DNA of 12,533 nucleotides, taken from assembly GCA_963719025.1 (NCBI GenBank), contig CAVRBK010000124.1, forward strand, positions 1 to 12,533, read 5' to 3'. The position numbers and the translations under genes were made by a program. Source of the stretch: Thiosocius sp963719025 (GTDB lineage: Bacteria; Pseudomonadota; Gammaproteobacteria; Chromatiales; Chromatiaceae). Below, piece after piece: positions 1 through 6,739 of this stretch; the stretch's first letter is position 1; each line of letters begins with the position of its first letter. Below the pieces are notes generated by a model, which was not told the origin of the DNA, did no database searches, and saw nothing but the letters and a program-made list of their open reading frames with translations.

Positions 1-675
1 CGCGTGATCGATCAGGCTGCTCACTGCGGCGAACCCCGACTCCCAGGCAATAAACACCAGCGGCCGAATCGACTCTTCATCCAGGGTGAAGTCACCACAG
101 GGCCCCTGCAGGGCAACCTCGGTTCCCTTGCGCAGGCCATCAAACACCAGCTGGCTGAAGGCATCGTCGCGCCGCCGCAGGTGAAAACGCATCTGCACAC
201 TGTCACAGGGACAGCTGGCGATCGCCAGGGTTTCAGGCGGTACGCCATCGAACGTCAGCTGGACACTCTGCCCGGCTAGAAAATGCAGGCCCCCACTGCG
301 CGGCGTACGCAACGTGAGGTGCACGACATCATCCTGCAGGCGGTCGAGCCGGCTGACCTTGGCGCGCAACTGCTGCTGCGGAATCTCCGCCGCACTGCCG
401 GATTCGTGTGACACGATCTCGATATCGCTGGCCGCGCGGGTGCTACACAACAGGAAACAGCCTTGCTGTTTTTGCAGGTCGCTGAAGCAATAATCGCAGT
501 GACCCACCGCCTCGACCTCTCCCCGCAGCAAGGTCGCGGTGCATCGACCACAGCTGCCGTTGGCACAGCTATGGTCCAGGTTCAGACCCGCGCGCAGACC
601 TGCCTGAAGCAGGGTCTCGCTAGGCTCCGCCTCGAACACGTGCCCGGAAGGTTTTACGGTGATTTTGAATGCCAT
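1..675 (-). CDS. N-terminal part of a [2Fe-2S] ferredoxin/reductase-like protein (runs off window)
   Basis: An open frame of 225 codons runs from ATG at 675 to the window edge without a stop, so the C-terminus is missing. Residues 1-90 are a plant-type ferredoxin domain with cluster ligands C37, C42, C45 and C77 (C-x4-C-x2-C-x31-C). Residues ~100-200 resemble the FAD-binding barrel of the ferredoxin-NADP reductase family, and a nucleotide-binding domain begins near 205 (VFIAWESGFAAV). It most resembles reductase components of oxygenases and the CDP-6-deoxyglucoseen reductase type. Two family motifs look degraded: the FAD motif RxYS is replaced by PETL (147-150), and the usual GGTG-x-AP is AWESGFA. 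Extra cysteines sit at 60, 63, 73, 155, 157 and 193. An in-frame stop lies five codons upstream, which fixes the start, and no Shine-Dalgarno site is visible. The role is inferred only as electron transfer; substrate and partner are unknown. Confidence 0.85.
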   Translation of the reverse strand, partial: MAFKITVKPSGHVFEAEPSETLLQAGLRAGLNLDHSCANGSCGRCTATLLRGEVEAVGHCDYCFSDLQKQQGCFLLCSTRAASDIEIVSHESGSAAEIPQQQLRAKVSRLDRLQDDVVHLTLRTPRSGGLHFLAGQSVQLTFDGVPPETLAIASCPCDSVQMRFHLRRRDDAFSQLVFDGLRKGTEVALQGPCGDFTLDEESIRPLVFIAWESGFAAVSSLIDHA

Positions 676-701
676 GCAGCCGTGACTTTAACCACGGCTG
701 C
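676..701 (-). promoter_or_regulatory. Hairpin directly abutting the reductase start codon
   Basis: A perfect 9-bp inverted repeat (676-684 with 693-701, arm GCAGCCGTG) is extended by one G-U pair in RNA, leaving a 6-nt loop. On the minus strand the 3' arm ends at the base immediately before the ATG at 675, so the stem fills the space where a ribosome site should be. No U-tract follows, so it is not a classical terminator. It may control translation of the downstream gene or act as a weak processing or pause site after the HTH gene. The structure is seen in the sequence; the function is inferred. Confidence 0.6.
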
Positions 702-748
702 ACGATGCGCCAAGCTAATTTCCTGCGCGAAGATCGCCGGACGTCGAT

Positions 749-1189
749 TCAGCGTCGCTTGCGCAGCTTCGACTGGTTCATGAACCAGCCAACCAGGGTA
801 CCCAGCATCATCGCCTGACGTGCGTCACAACGTTCCTGCAGTTCCAGCAGCCGATGCTCGGTCTCGGCGGCAAATTGCCGATAGCCATCGAGTTCCTGCT
901 GCATGCGTATCATTTCAACGCGCGTGCGCTGCAGTTCCGTGGCCAAGTGCTCGGCATCGGGGCGTGCATCGCCGCTTGATTTGTACAGCGCCGCCTCGCG
1001 GATTCGGCTGACCTTTTCGAGCATCCCGGATCGATCGGAATCGGCCTCGGGATAGGCCTTGTGCAACTCGGACATCCGTATCTGCCCCTCAAACGCGGTG
1101 ATCCGGCCCTCCTGTATGTGCTGCTGCAGCAGGCGGCGGGGCACACCGACCATGCGGGCGGCTTGCGAAAGACTCAACAGGCGATCCAT
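749..1189 (-). CDS. Small helix-turn-helix (MerR/excisionase-like) protein with coiled coil
   Basis: This encodes 146 residues from ATG at 1189, with a good Shine-Dalgarno site (GGAGGA) four to five bases upstream. Residues ~4-46 look like a MerR/excisionase-type helix-turn-helix: LSQAARMVGVPRRLLQQHI, then a short wing ending near RMSELHKA. Residues ~57-125 are rich in Glu, Arg, Gln and Leu in heptad-like spacing and are probably a long coiled coil. A short hydrophobic patch (MMLGTLVGWFM) and a basic tail KLRKRR end the protein. There are no effector-binding cysteines of the metal-sensing MerR type; the only cysteine is near residue 120. It has its own AT-rich upstream region and is followed 73 bp later by the [2Fe-2S] reductase gene, so the two are probably co-transcribed. 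It could be a transcription regulator or a DNA-binding structural protein. I do not recognise a named family. Confidence 0.8.
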   Translation of the reverse strand: MDRLLSLSQAARMVGVPRRLLQQHIQEGRITAFEGQIRMSELHKAYPEADSDRSGMLEKVSRIREAALYKSSGDARPDAEHLATELQRTRVEMIRMQQELDGYRQFAAETEHRLLELQERCDARQAMMLGTLVGWFMNQSKLRKRR

Positions 1190-1193
1190 AGTT

Positions 1194-1223
1194 CCTCCAA
1201 ACGGATACCTCCCAAACGGGATA
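1194..1223. repeat. Two adjacent imperfect direct repeats in the leader of the HTH gene
   Basis: On the plus strand, CCTCCAAACGGATA (1194-1207) is followed without a gap by CCTCCCAAACGGGATA (1208-1223). The second copy differs only by one extra C and one extra G. On the minus strand each copy carries a GGGAGG/GGAGG element, so the proximal copy contains the Shine-Dalgarno site of the HTH gene and the distal one a second purine-rich site. It could be a chance tandem duplication, an operator for the HTH protein, or a ribosome standby site. Confidence 0.6.
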
Positions 1224-1235
1224 TCTCTTTGAGGT

Positions 1236-1262
1236 AGTATAGCGACTTAATATCAGAGTAAA
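1236..1262 (-). promoter_or_regulatory. Candidate sigma70-type promoter for the HTH gene (proximal)
   Basis: On the minus strand there is a -10 box TATACT (1241-1236, five of six consensus bases) and a -35-like TTTACT (1262-1257, four of six) with a short 15-bp spacer. Transcription would start near 1229 and give a leader of about 40 nt. The local AT-richness contrasts strongly with the surrounding genes. The spacer is shorter than ideal, so this is tentative. Confidence 0.35.
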
Positions 1263-1281
1263 AGGGTATGTTATTATTGCT

Positions 1282-1309
1282 TTTATAATTAATTAACGCA
1301 GCACTTCAA
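1282..1309 (-). promoter_or_regulatory. Candidate sigma70-type promoter for the HTH gene (distal)
   Basis: On the minus strand there is a -35-like TTGAAG (1309-1304) that overlaps the dsrS stop codon, a 16-bp spacer, and a -10 TATAAA (1287-1282). The 10-bp palindrome TAATTAATTA (1286-1295) lies in the spacer and the edge of the -10 box. Start would be near 1275. No terminator is visible between dsrS and this element, so read-through from dsrS is also possible. Stretch 1190-1305 holds nothing else I can support. Confidence 0.35.
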
Positions 1310-2424
1310 CGCTTTTTCGCCCGCAAACATGCGAGTTCTTCGAGCAGCGGTGCCGCGACGGGCTGCAGCTTCCGCCGCATCAGGCTGCCGATTGCGGTAC
1401 TGTCGCCGAACACCGGTCGAACCACGCCGTAGCTCAGCCCGGACAGAACCCGCACCGCGACGAGCACCCGCTCGCCCAACGGCGCAATCGCGGCGAGCGC
1501 CCTCGCCTCCTCTGTATCCTGCACCCAGGTCATTGCCTCGACCTGCAACTGTTCCAGGGTGGCGTCGATGCGCCCCTCGGGCCGGGCGGCGAGAAAATAC
1601 CAGGCAAGGGTATCCAGCGAAAGATTGACCACGTCCTGGTTCGACGGTTTCTCGAAGACCCGGAACACGGTTTCGAGGAACGCCTGACCAGGCGCGGCAA
1701 ACACGCGCAGCAGCAGCCCCGCGAGCGCACTGCCCTGTCCCTGCAGCGCGCCGAGTCTGTCTACTGTCTCGTCGTAAAGCGGGTGCGCCGAGCTCTCCAC
1801 CGGCAGGTCGTCCGGACGGGCGAGCATGAATCCCACGTAGTAGGCGGGTTTGCGCTGTGCCTTGCGCCACAGGCCCTCGACCTGCTCGCCGCTCAGTAGC
1901 CGGGGCTGCAACACCAAACGAACGGTCTCGATCTGCTGGTCCGGTTCGGTTTCGAAGGGCAGGTGTTCGACCAGGTAGGAGGCGAGCAATGGGCCCATAT
2001 CGCCCTCGACGACAGCCCGCTTGGCCAGCATGTGACGCGCATTGCCGGCGTCTTCCATGGCCCACCAGGCTCGGCGCGCCAGTTCATTGCTCAAACCCTG
2101 CGCACTGACTGCAGCTACCACCGCTTCAGGTTCGCCGAGCAGGAGCAACTGCTCGAGGCTGTCATCACGCATCTGTCCCATGCGCGTCCAGCGCTGCAGG
2201 TAGACCGGGTAGCCGCCTGGCGAGCCCAGCACATGACCCGACAGCAGTTCCTTGACCCGCTTGACGTACTGCTCATCACGCCCGGTCGGGTTGAGTTTAA
2301 CCGCGGCCTCGCCGTCAGCAGAGAGGCCGAAAACGGTCATGCTCGACTCATTGATACGAATCGCCTGCGGCTTGTTGGCCAGCAACACGTTGAGGCGCAG
2401 AGAATCCTGGGGAGACAGTTCCAT
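1306..2424 (-). CDS. dsrS: DsrS, accessory protein of the rDsr cluster
   Basis: This encodes 372 residues from ATG at 2424 to TGA at 1306. It is the last dsr gene, 34 bp after dsrR, and its length and position match DsrS of Allochromatium vinosum. It has no signal peptide, no membrane segment and no recognisable metal or nucleotide motif. The sequence looks soluble and mostly helical, rich in Leu, Ala, Glu and Arg, so it is probably cytoplasmic. From what is known of A. vinosum, DsrS is not itself an enzyme of sulfur oxidation and has been linked to post-transcriptional control of other Dsr proteins; that part is from memory. The ribosome site before the ATG is weak, which suggests low expression or coupling to dsrR. 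The assignment rests on gene position and overall character rather than on a motif. Confidence 0.88.
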   Translation of the reverse strand: MELSPQDSLRLNVLLANKPQAIRINESSMTVFGLSADGEAAVKLNPTGRDEQYVKRVKELLSGHVLGSPGGYPVYLQRWTRMGQMRDDSLEQLLLLGEPEAVVAAVSAQGLSNELARRAWWAMEDAGNARHMLAKRAVVEGDMGPLLASYLVEHLPFETEPDQQIETVRLVLQPRLLSGEQVEGLWRKAQRKPAYYVGFMLARPDDLPVESSAHPLYDETVDRLGALQGQGSALAGLLLRVFAAPGQAFLETVFRVFEKPSNQDVVNLSLDTLAWYFLAARPEGRIDATLEQLQVEAMTWVQDTEEARALAAIAPLGERVLVAVRVLSGLSYGVVRPVFGDSTAIGSLMRRKLQPVAAPLLEELACLRAKKR

Positions 2425-2458
2425 AGAACAAACGGCCCGTCAGCCGAGACGACAGCAA

Positions 2459-2773
2459 TCAGTTTTCAGACGGCGCGACGAAGGCGGGATCTTTCGGATT
2501 GAGGAAGATGAACTGCGGCTCGCCCGGATCCACCTCGACGTAATCCAGCGTGGCCGCGTCGAGCAGAGGGACGTACTCCGGCGCCATGACAATCTGCACC
2601 CCTTCCGAGTTGAAACGGATGTCGTCTTCGGTACCCTCATCGAAACCCATGCGATAGTCGATACTGCCATCCGGGCGTTGCTGCGCAGCCAGGCGCAGGG
2701 CCATGCCCGCCGTGCCGCCCTGCTCTGCCGCGGCCTTAACCTGTTCCGCCGCCTGCGGGGTTACCTTGAACAT
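2459..2773 (-). CDS. dsrR: DsrR, cysteine-less IscA/A-type scaffold relative
   Basis: This encodes 104 residues, starting at the ATG at 2773, which has an AGAGGA ribosome site about seven bases upstream. An in-frame start at 2833 would overlap the end of dsrN and add a tail unlike the family, so it was not used. The fold is that of A-type iron-sulfur carriers (IscA/ErpA): N-terminal helix, then strands containing GMALRLAA, YRMGFDE and VEVDPGEPQFIF. The three cysteines that bind clusters in IscA are absent, and the mature protein has no cysteine at all. This is the hallmark of DsrR, which in A. vinosum does not bind Fe-S clusters and is reported to act at the level of dsr expression. It sits 22 bp after dsrN and 34 bp before dsrS. 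Confidence 0.93.
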   Translation of the reverse strand: MFKVTPQAAEQVKAAAEQGGTAGMALRLAAQQRPDGSIDYRMGFDEGTEDDIRFNSEGVQIVMAPEYVPLLDAATLDYVEVDPGEPQFIFLNPKDPAFVAPSEN

Positions 2774-2795
2774 AAATCTATCCTCTGGAGTGCGT

Positions 2796-4184
2796 CTAGC
2801 TTCGGCCTGCACTGCCGCTGCAGTCACGCACAAATTTCACAAATCGTTCCGCCCAGGGGTGCGAACGCGTATCGCGCAGATGCGCATAACTGGCTAACAG
2901 CTTGCGGTACACAATTCCGTCGTGCGCGCCGTCAAGCCCAAAGCCGCGCTCGACACTGTAAGCGAATTCCAACCCGTCCGGGATCGATTCCAACGCCGAG
3001 TAGTGAAACTCGTGGGCGGAAACGGCGGCCTCTTCGCCTGCGGCGGCGGGCCAGGGGTGCGCCCCGGTCTCACGCAAGCGGACATAGCCTCGACCCTGCG
3101 GCTTGGGATGCATCACCACATCAGCCGGTATCACGCCGCACATTTTACGCGTGTTTTCTTTCCAGGTCAGGCTGCTGCACAGGTACATCAACCCTCCACA
3201 TTCTGCGTAAACCGGACCATCCTGCTCAATGAACTGCGCAATATCGGCGCGCATTGAAGAATTCTGTTCCAGTTCACCCATGTGGGTCTCGGGGAACCCG
3301 CCGCCAAGAAAAACACCATCGCATTCGGGCAGGGCCCGGTCGTACAAGGGGCTGAACGGCACCAGGTCCGCTCCAGCGGCATGCAGGGCCTCAATGTCAC
3401 CGGAATAATAGAAACCGAATGCCGAATCCGCAGCATACGCGATACGGATGCGTTTACCCTGTTGTGCGGCGGGCGGCGTGACAATGCCTTGGCCCGGCGG
3501 CTGCGCCTTACCGGCCAACGCCTGGAACGCAGCAAGGTCGACCTGGTCGCGAATCAATCGCGCCATCAGGTCGATATGGTCGCGGCTACCACCCAGTTCA
3601 TTGCTCGGTACCAGCCCGAGATGCCGCTCGTCGATCACCAGTTCCTCGCTGCGCTGCACCGCACCCAGCACTTGTACATCCGTATAATGCTCGATCACCG
3701 CACGCAGTTTTGCCTCGTGCCGCCGACCGCCCACCTTGTTGAGGATCACCCCGACGATCCGGATCGCCGGGTCGAATGCCTGGTACCCCAGAATCAGCGG
3801 CGCCACACCTCGCGTCATCCCCTGGCTGTCGAGGACCAGCACGATCGGTGAACCCAGTTGCGCCGCGAGCGCCGCGTTGCTGTTGCTGCCATCCAGCGCG
3901 AGGCCGTCATACAGTCCCTTGTTGCCCTCAACCAGGCCGATATCGGCACCTTGCATCTTGGTCGCGAAAAGATCGCTGATCTCATCACGCTGCATGGTGT
4001 AGAAGTCGAGATTGAAACAGGCACGGCCGGCGGCCTGGCCCAACCAGAGCGGATCGATGTAATCGGGACCTTTCTTGAACGGCTGAATCGTGAGACCGGA
4101 TTGCTGCAAGGCCGCACACAGGCCAATGCTCAGCGTGGTCTTGCCGGATGACTTGTGCGCCGCAGAGATGTAGATATGACCCAT
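2796..4184 (-). CDS. dsrN: DsrN, glutamine-dependent siroheme amidase (CbiA-like)
   Basis: This encodes 462 residues, a relative of cobyrinic acid a,c-diamide synthase. DsrN amidates siroheme, using glutamine and ATP, to make the siroamide cofactor of DsrAB in the cytoplasm. The N-terminal P-loop is at 9-17 (AHKSSGKTT), followed by the family block FKKGPDYIDPLWL (36-48). The C-terminal class I glutamine amidotransferase domain has nucleophile C329 in YAECGGLMYL, GGGFPETH near 294-301, H391 in HEFHYS and SYAHLR near 432-437. The start at 4184 places the P-loop at the very N-terminus and has an AGAGG ribosome site nine bases upstream. Upstream in-frame starts (to 4250) would add an unrelated tail. 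It is preceded by a strong terminator, so it may not share all its transcription with dsrP. dsrR follows after 22 bp. Confidence 0.95.
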   Translation of the reverse strand: MGHIYISAAHKSSGKTTLSIGLCAALQQSGLTIQPFKKGPDYIDPLWLGQAAGRACFNLDFYTMQRDEISDLFATKMQGADIGLVEGNKGLYDGLALDGSNSNAALAAQLGSPIVLVLDSQGMTRGVAPLILGYQAFDPAIRIVGVILNKVGGRRHEAKLRAVIEHYTDVQVLGAVQRSEELVIDERHLGLVPSNELGGSRDHIDLMARLIRDQVDLAAFQALAGKAQPPGQGIVTPPAAQQGKRIRIAYAADSAFGFYYSGDIEALHAAGADLVPFSPLYDRALPECDGVFLGGGFPETHMGELEQNSSMRADIAQFIEQDGPVYAECGGLMYLCSSLTWKENTRKMCGVIPADVVMHPKPQGRGYVRLRETGAHPWPAAAGEEAAVSAHEFHYSALESIPDGLEFAYSVERGFGLDGAHDGIVYRKLLASYAHLRDTRSHPWAERFVKFVRDCSGSAGRS

Positions 4185-4268
4185 CGAATGACGCCTCTTA
4201 CAGATCGAACCGGAGCGCATTTGCCGACCACCTGCTGCGGCTGGCGCCAAACACGGCCACTACCCATC

Positions 4269-4301
4269 AAAAAAGGGGCGGTTTCAAGGACCGCCCCTTT
4301 T
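4269..4301 (-). terminator. Intrinsic terminator between dsrP and dsrN
   Basis: A 12-bp perfect stem (4271-4282 with 4290-4301, core AAAAGGGGCGGT) encloses a 7-nt loop. On the minus strand the stem ends in CCCC followed by six consecutive Ts (4274-4269), which is a textbook intrinsic terminator placed 25 bp after the dsrP stop. The plus-strand U-run is four, so it may be bidirectional but is better for minus-strand transcripts. It implies that dsrEFHCMKLJOP transcription is wholly or partly stopped before dsrNRS. The stretch 4185-4268 downstream of it shows no convincing -35/-10 pair. Confidence 0.9.
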
Positions 4302-4325
4302 CTATCGGATAAGGTTACCTGGCAA

Positions 4326-5546
4326 CTATTTCGCGCTGTGCGGATCCAGGGCATCGTCACCGAGCGAGACCGGCAGGAACTGCAGCAGGCGAACACCGAT
4401 AAAGGTCACCAGCAGCGCCAAAGCGAGTCCACCGATACCGAGCAGGAACTCAGGCAACGAGGGCGAGTAATGGCGCGCCATGCCATTCACCCCGTCGTAG
4501 TAGCCCGATTCGATGATCGTGTGCCCCGGGAACATATTCAGCGGGAAGGCCTGGCCGCCGATCACGATCACGTAGATCGCCGACAGTCCGCCCAGCACCA
4601 CCAGCAGGGCCGCGATAGAGATGGCGCCACGCTGCATACCCAGTGCAGGGTGGAACAGGATCCCCATCGGCACCAGCATGCCCAACAACACCCAGCCGAT
4701 CCAGAAGGTCCAGGTGTAGACCCCACCGTTGAGCAGGATGAAGGCCTCGTAGGCATGGTTTTCCGTGCCGTAGAGATTGGTCAGGTGATACACCACCGTG
4801 AAGTAGAAAATAGCCGCAACGAATACCCCCAGCAGGTTCTTCAGGCGACGCAGCAAAACGTCACCCAGCGGCCGATCGTCGGTGTTGAAGGTAAACATCA
4901 ATACCAGCAGGTACATCGCCAGGCCATAGGCAAACGACATGATGATGAACATCGGCGCCATGATCGCGGCATCGTAGCCCTGGCGCGCGACCAGGAAACC
5001 GAAGATTGAGCCGGTACCGGTGGTCAATGCGAGACGCCAGACGAATGCCAGCACACCCACGCCGTGGCTGTAGCCGTTGGCCTTGCGTTCCATCATCGTA
5101 AACAGGTACACCACCACGATCGCGAGGAAGCCGACATACAGATAGATGTTCCAGGCGAATATTGACTTGAAGTTGTAGGTGGTCATCGCAACGATCAGTC
5201 GACCGGGTTGGCCAAGATCAAGCACCAACACAAGCAGTCCGCCAACCAGCAGGGTGATCGCCATCAGCCCGGAAAGTCGCGCCAGCGGCTTATACATCTT
5301 CTGGCCGAAGACCGAGCCGATCGAGGCGACATTCAATGCCCCCGACGCCGCGACGATCAGGAAGATCGCGAACACATGCGGGGTACCCCAGACGACCTGA
5401 TTGGTCATGCCGGTCACCCAGTGACCCTCATGCTCCATGAAGAGCACGGCAAAGCCAGCGACAGCAACAATGCCCGCCAACACCGCCAGCAGTCCCCAGT
5501 AACGCGGGCTTTGGATGCCCCATTCGCGGTAGCTAATCTTTTTCAT
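4326..5546 (-). CDS. dsrP: DsrP, NrfD-family integral membrane subunit
   Basis: This encodes 406 residues of a polytopic membrane protein of the NrfD/PsrC/HmcC type, with about ten hydrophobic helices that start near residue 16 and continue to about 395. The family carries quinone sites but no heme. In the DsrMKJOP complex, DsrP anchors the periplasmic ferredoxin DsrO and triheme DsrJ and exchanges electrons with the quinone pool. Conserved-looking features are the early loop around WGTPHVFAIF (53-62) and the polar LDLGQPGR segment near 109-116. The gene begins 25 bp after dsrO, which matches the usual dsrJOP order. It is the last gene before a strong terminator. ATG at 5546 with an AGAGAG ribosome site was chosen because the next residues lead straight into the first helix. 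Confidence 0.96.
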   Translation of the reverse strand: MKKISYREWGIQSPRYWGLLAVLAGIVAVAGFAVLFMEHEGHWVTGMTNQVVWGTPHVFAIFLIVAASGALNVASIGSVFGQKMYKPLARLSGLMAITLLVGGLLVLVLDLGQPGRLIVAMTTYNFKSIFAWNIYLYVGFLAIVVVYLFTMMERKANGYSHGVGVLAFVWRLALTTGTGSIFGFLVARQGYDAAIMAPMFIIMSFAYGLAMYLLVLMFTFNTDDRPLGDVLLRRLKNLLGVFVAAIFYFTVVYHLTNLYGTENHAYEAFILLNGGVYTWTFWIGWVLLGMLVPMGILFHPALGMQRGAISIAALLVVLGGLSAIYVIVIGGQAFPLNMFPGHTIIESGYYDGVNGMARHYSPSLPEFLLGIGGLALALLVTFIGVRLLQFLPVSLGDDALDPHSAK

Positions 5547-5571
5547 TGCCGAAAAACTCTCTGGGAAACGG

Positions 5572-6333
5572 TCAGACGTCGGTGTAACGAACGCCGGTGT
5601 TCAGATTCAGGTCAGCGCGAATCTGCACTGTCGGGTACTTGGCCATGGCCATCGAAACCGCACTTTTGGGATCTTTCAGGTCGCCGAAAACAATCGCGCC
5701 GTGCTTGCAGGCATCCTGGCAGGCCGTCGTGGTTCCGCCATTGTCGCGCCGCTGCACGCACAGGTTGCAGCTCTCCACACAGCCCTTGCCACGCGGCGCA
5801 GCGGTCGGCTTCATCTGCACGTTCTCATGGATGAACGAGCGCGCGTTGTACGGGCAGGCCATCATGCAGTAACGACAGCCGATGCAGGTATGACGATCCA
5901 CCATCACGATGCCGTCGGCACGACGGAACGACGCAGCGGTCGGGCAGACATCGACACAGGGCGGATTCTCACAATGCTGACACATCATCGGCAGGGTCGT
6001 GACCCGACCGGTGAGGTTATTCTTCAGCTTGACCGAACGAATCCAGCGCGGACGCTGCATGTCCCACAGGGCATCGCTCGCACCTTCTGGCTTGACCATC
6101 AGGTCGAGCCCGTTCTCTTTCTCGCAGGCGCTGACACAATCGTTGCAGCCGTCGGCGCACTTGCTCGTATCGATGAACATGCCGTAACGAACGTCGTCAG
6201 TTACCGCCGTATCACGCGGCGTGGCATTGGCTACGGACTGCAGCAAGACGCCGGGAGCCACAACAGAGGCGGCGGCCATGCCGCTGGCGCCTGCCAGAAA
6301 CTCGCGGCGTTTCTGATTGGTGGGCTGACTCAT
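5572..6333 (-). CDS. dsrO: DsrO, Tat-exported four-cluster ferredoxin subunit
   Basis: This encodes 253 residues. The N-terminus carries a twin-arginine motif KRREFLAG (8-15) followed by a hydrophobic stretch, so the folded protein is exported to the periplasm. Cysteines group into four [4Fe-4S] sites as in NrfC/HmcB proteins: C59/63/66/70, C118/121/126/130, C150/153/156/160 and C189/192/205/209, the clusters being shared between groups in the usual ferredoxin manner. An additional C185 precedes the last group. DsrO passes electrons between DsrJ and DsrP on the periplasmic face. The start is three bases after the dsrJ stop, with its GGGGA ribosome site lying within the end of dsrJ, which suggests translational coupling. 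Confidence 0.97.
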   Translation of the reverse strand: MSQPTNQKRREFLAGASGMAAASVVAPGVLLQSVANATPRDTAVTDDVRYGMFIDTSKCADGCNDCVSACEKENGLDLMVKPEGASDALWDMQRPRWIRSVKLKNNLTGRVTTLPMMCQHCENPPCVDVCPTAASFRRADGIVMVDRHTCIGCRYCMMACPYNARSFIHENVQMKPTAAPRGKGCVESCNLCVQRRDNGGTTTACQDACKHGAIVFGDLKDPKSAVSMAMAKYPTVQIRADLNLNTGVRYTDV

Positions 6334-6336
6334 ACT

Positions 6337-6717
6337 TCAGTTCCCCGTTGGCTTGGTGGCGTGGCAGGTGAAACAGTCCAGCGAGGCCCCGGTGTACTGA
6401 TGACACCCGGCGCAGAACTCGCCCGGCGCATTGATGTCAACGAGACTGCCCTGCTCATTTTTGCGAACGTGGCAGTCGACACACCCTGCCAGACTGTTGT
6501 CGGTCTTGCGAATCCCCTCGTGCACCGTGATATCACGCTGATGCTTGATCAGCTCGAAGTGATTCCGACGCATGAAAGCCGTCGGCGCCACACAGGCATC
6601 GAGTTTGTCTGCCTTTGCAGAACCTTTCACACCCTCGCCAGCGTGCGCCGTGCCGAGGCCTGCGAAAAGGCCAAGGCACAATGCCAGCAGCAGACTAAAA
6701 CCAAACTTACGTTTCAT
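6337..6717 (-). CDS. dsrJ: DsrJ, periplasmic triheme cytochrome c
   Basis: This encodes 126 residues from ATG at 6717. Residues 1-26 are a Sec signal peptide (MKRK, then a hydrophobic core, ending AHA|GEG), possibly retained as an anchor as in the family. Three CxxCH heme-binding motifs are visible: C79-H83, C102-H106 and C115-H119. C42 lies before the first heme in a short DACVAP segment. In A. vinosum DsrJ a cysteine in the corresponding region (Cys46, from memory) is an axial ligand of one heme, giving unusual His/Cys ligation. An upstream in-frame start at 6828 would lie inside dsrL and hide the signal peptide, so it was rejected. DsrJ belongs to DsrMKJOP and may oxidise a sulfur substrate at the periplasmic side. 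It lies 22 bp after dsrL. Confidence 0.97.
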   Translation of the reverse strand: MKRKFGFSLLLALCLGLFAGLGTAHAGEGVKGSAKADKLDACVAPTAFMRRNHFELIKHQRDITVHEGIRKTDNSLAGCVDCHVRKNEQGSLVDINAPGEFCAGCHQYTGASLDCFTCHATKPTGN

Positions 6718-6739
6718 TGCCACGACGGCCCCTGCTGAA

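Noticed and set aside
1284..1289. Perfect TATAAT on the plus strand
   Set aside because: No -35-like element 15-19 bp upstream (1261-1266 is AAAGGG) and no plus-strand gene follows; it is a by-product of the AT-rich region.
1289..2065. Minus-strand frame of 258 codons within dsrS
   Set aside because: Very high Arg/Gly/Ala content and overlap with dsrS in another frame; dsrS is the better coding frame and has the right length and position.
2252..3232. Plus-strand open frame of 326 codons across dsrS, dsrR and dsrN
   Set aside because: It spans three genes on the other strand and has an arginine-rich, low-information composition typical of shadow frames.
4185..4250. Longer DsrN with a start at 4250
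   Set aside because: The added residues are unlike the family, whose P-loop begins right after the methionine at 4184.
5701..6738. Plus-strand open frame of 345 codons opposite dsrO and dsrJ
   Set aside because: Shadow of two well-supported genes; the apparent protein has no domain.
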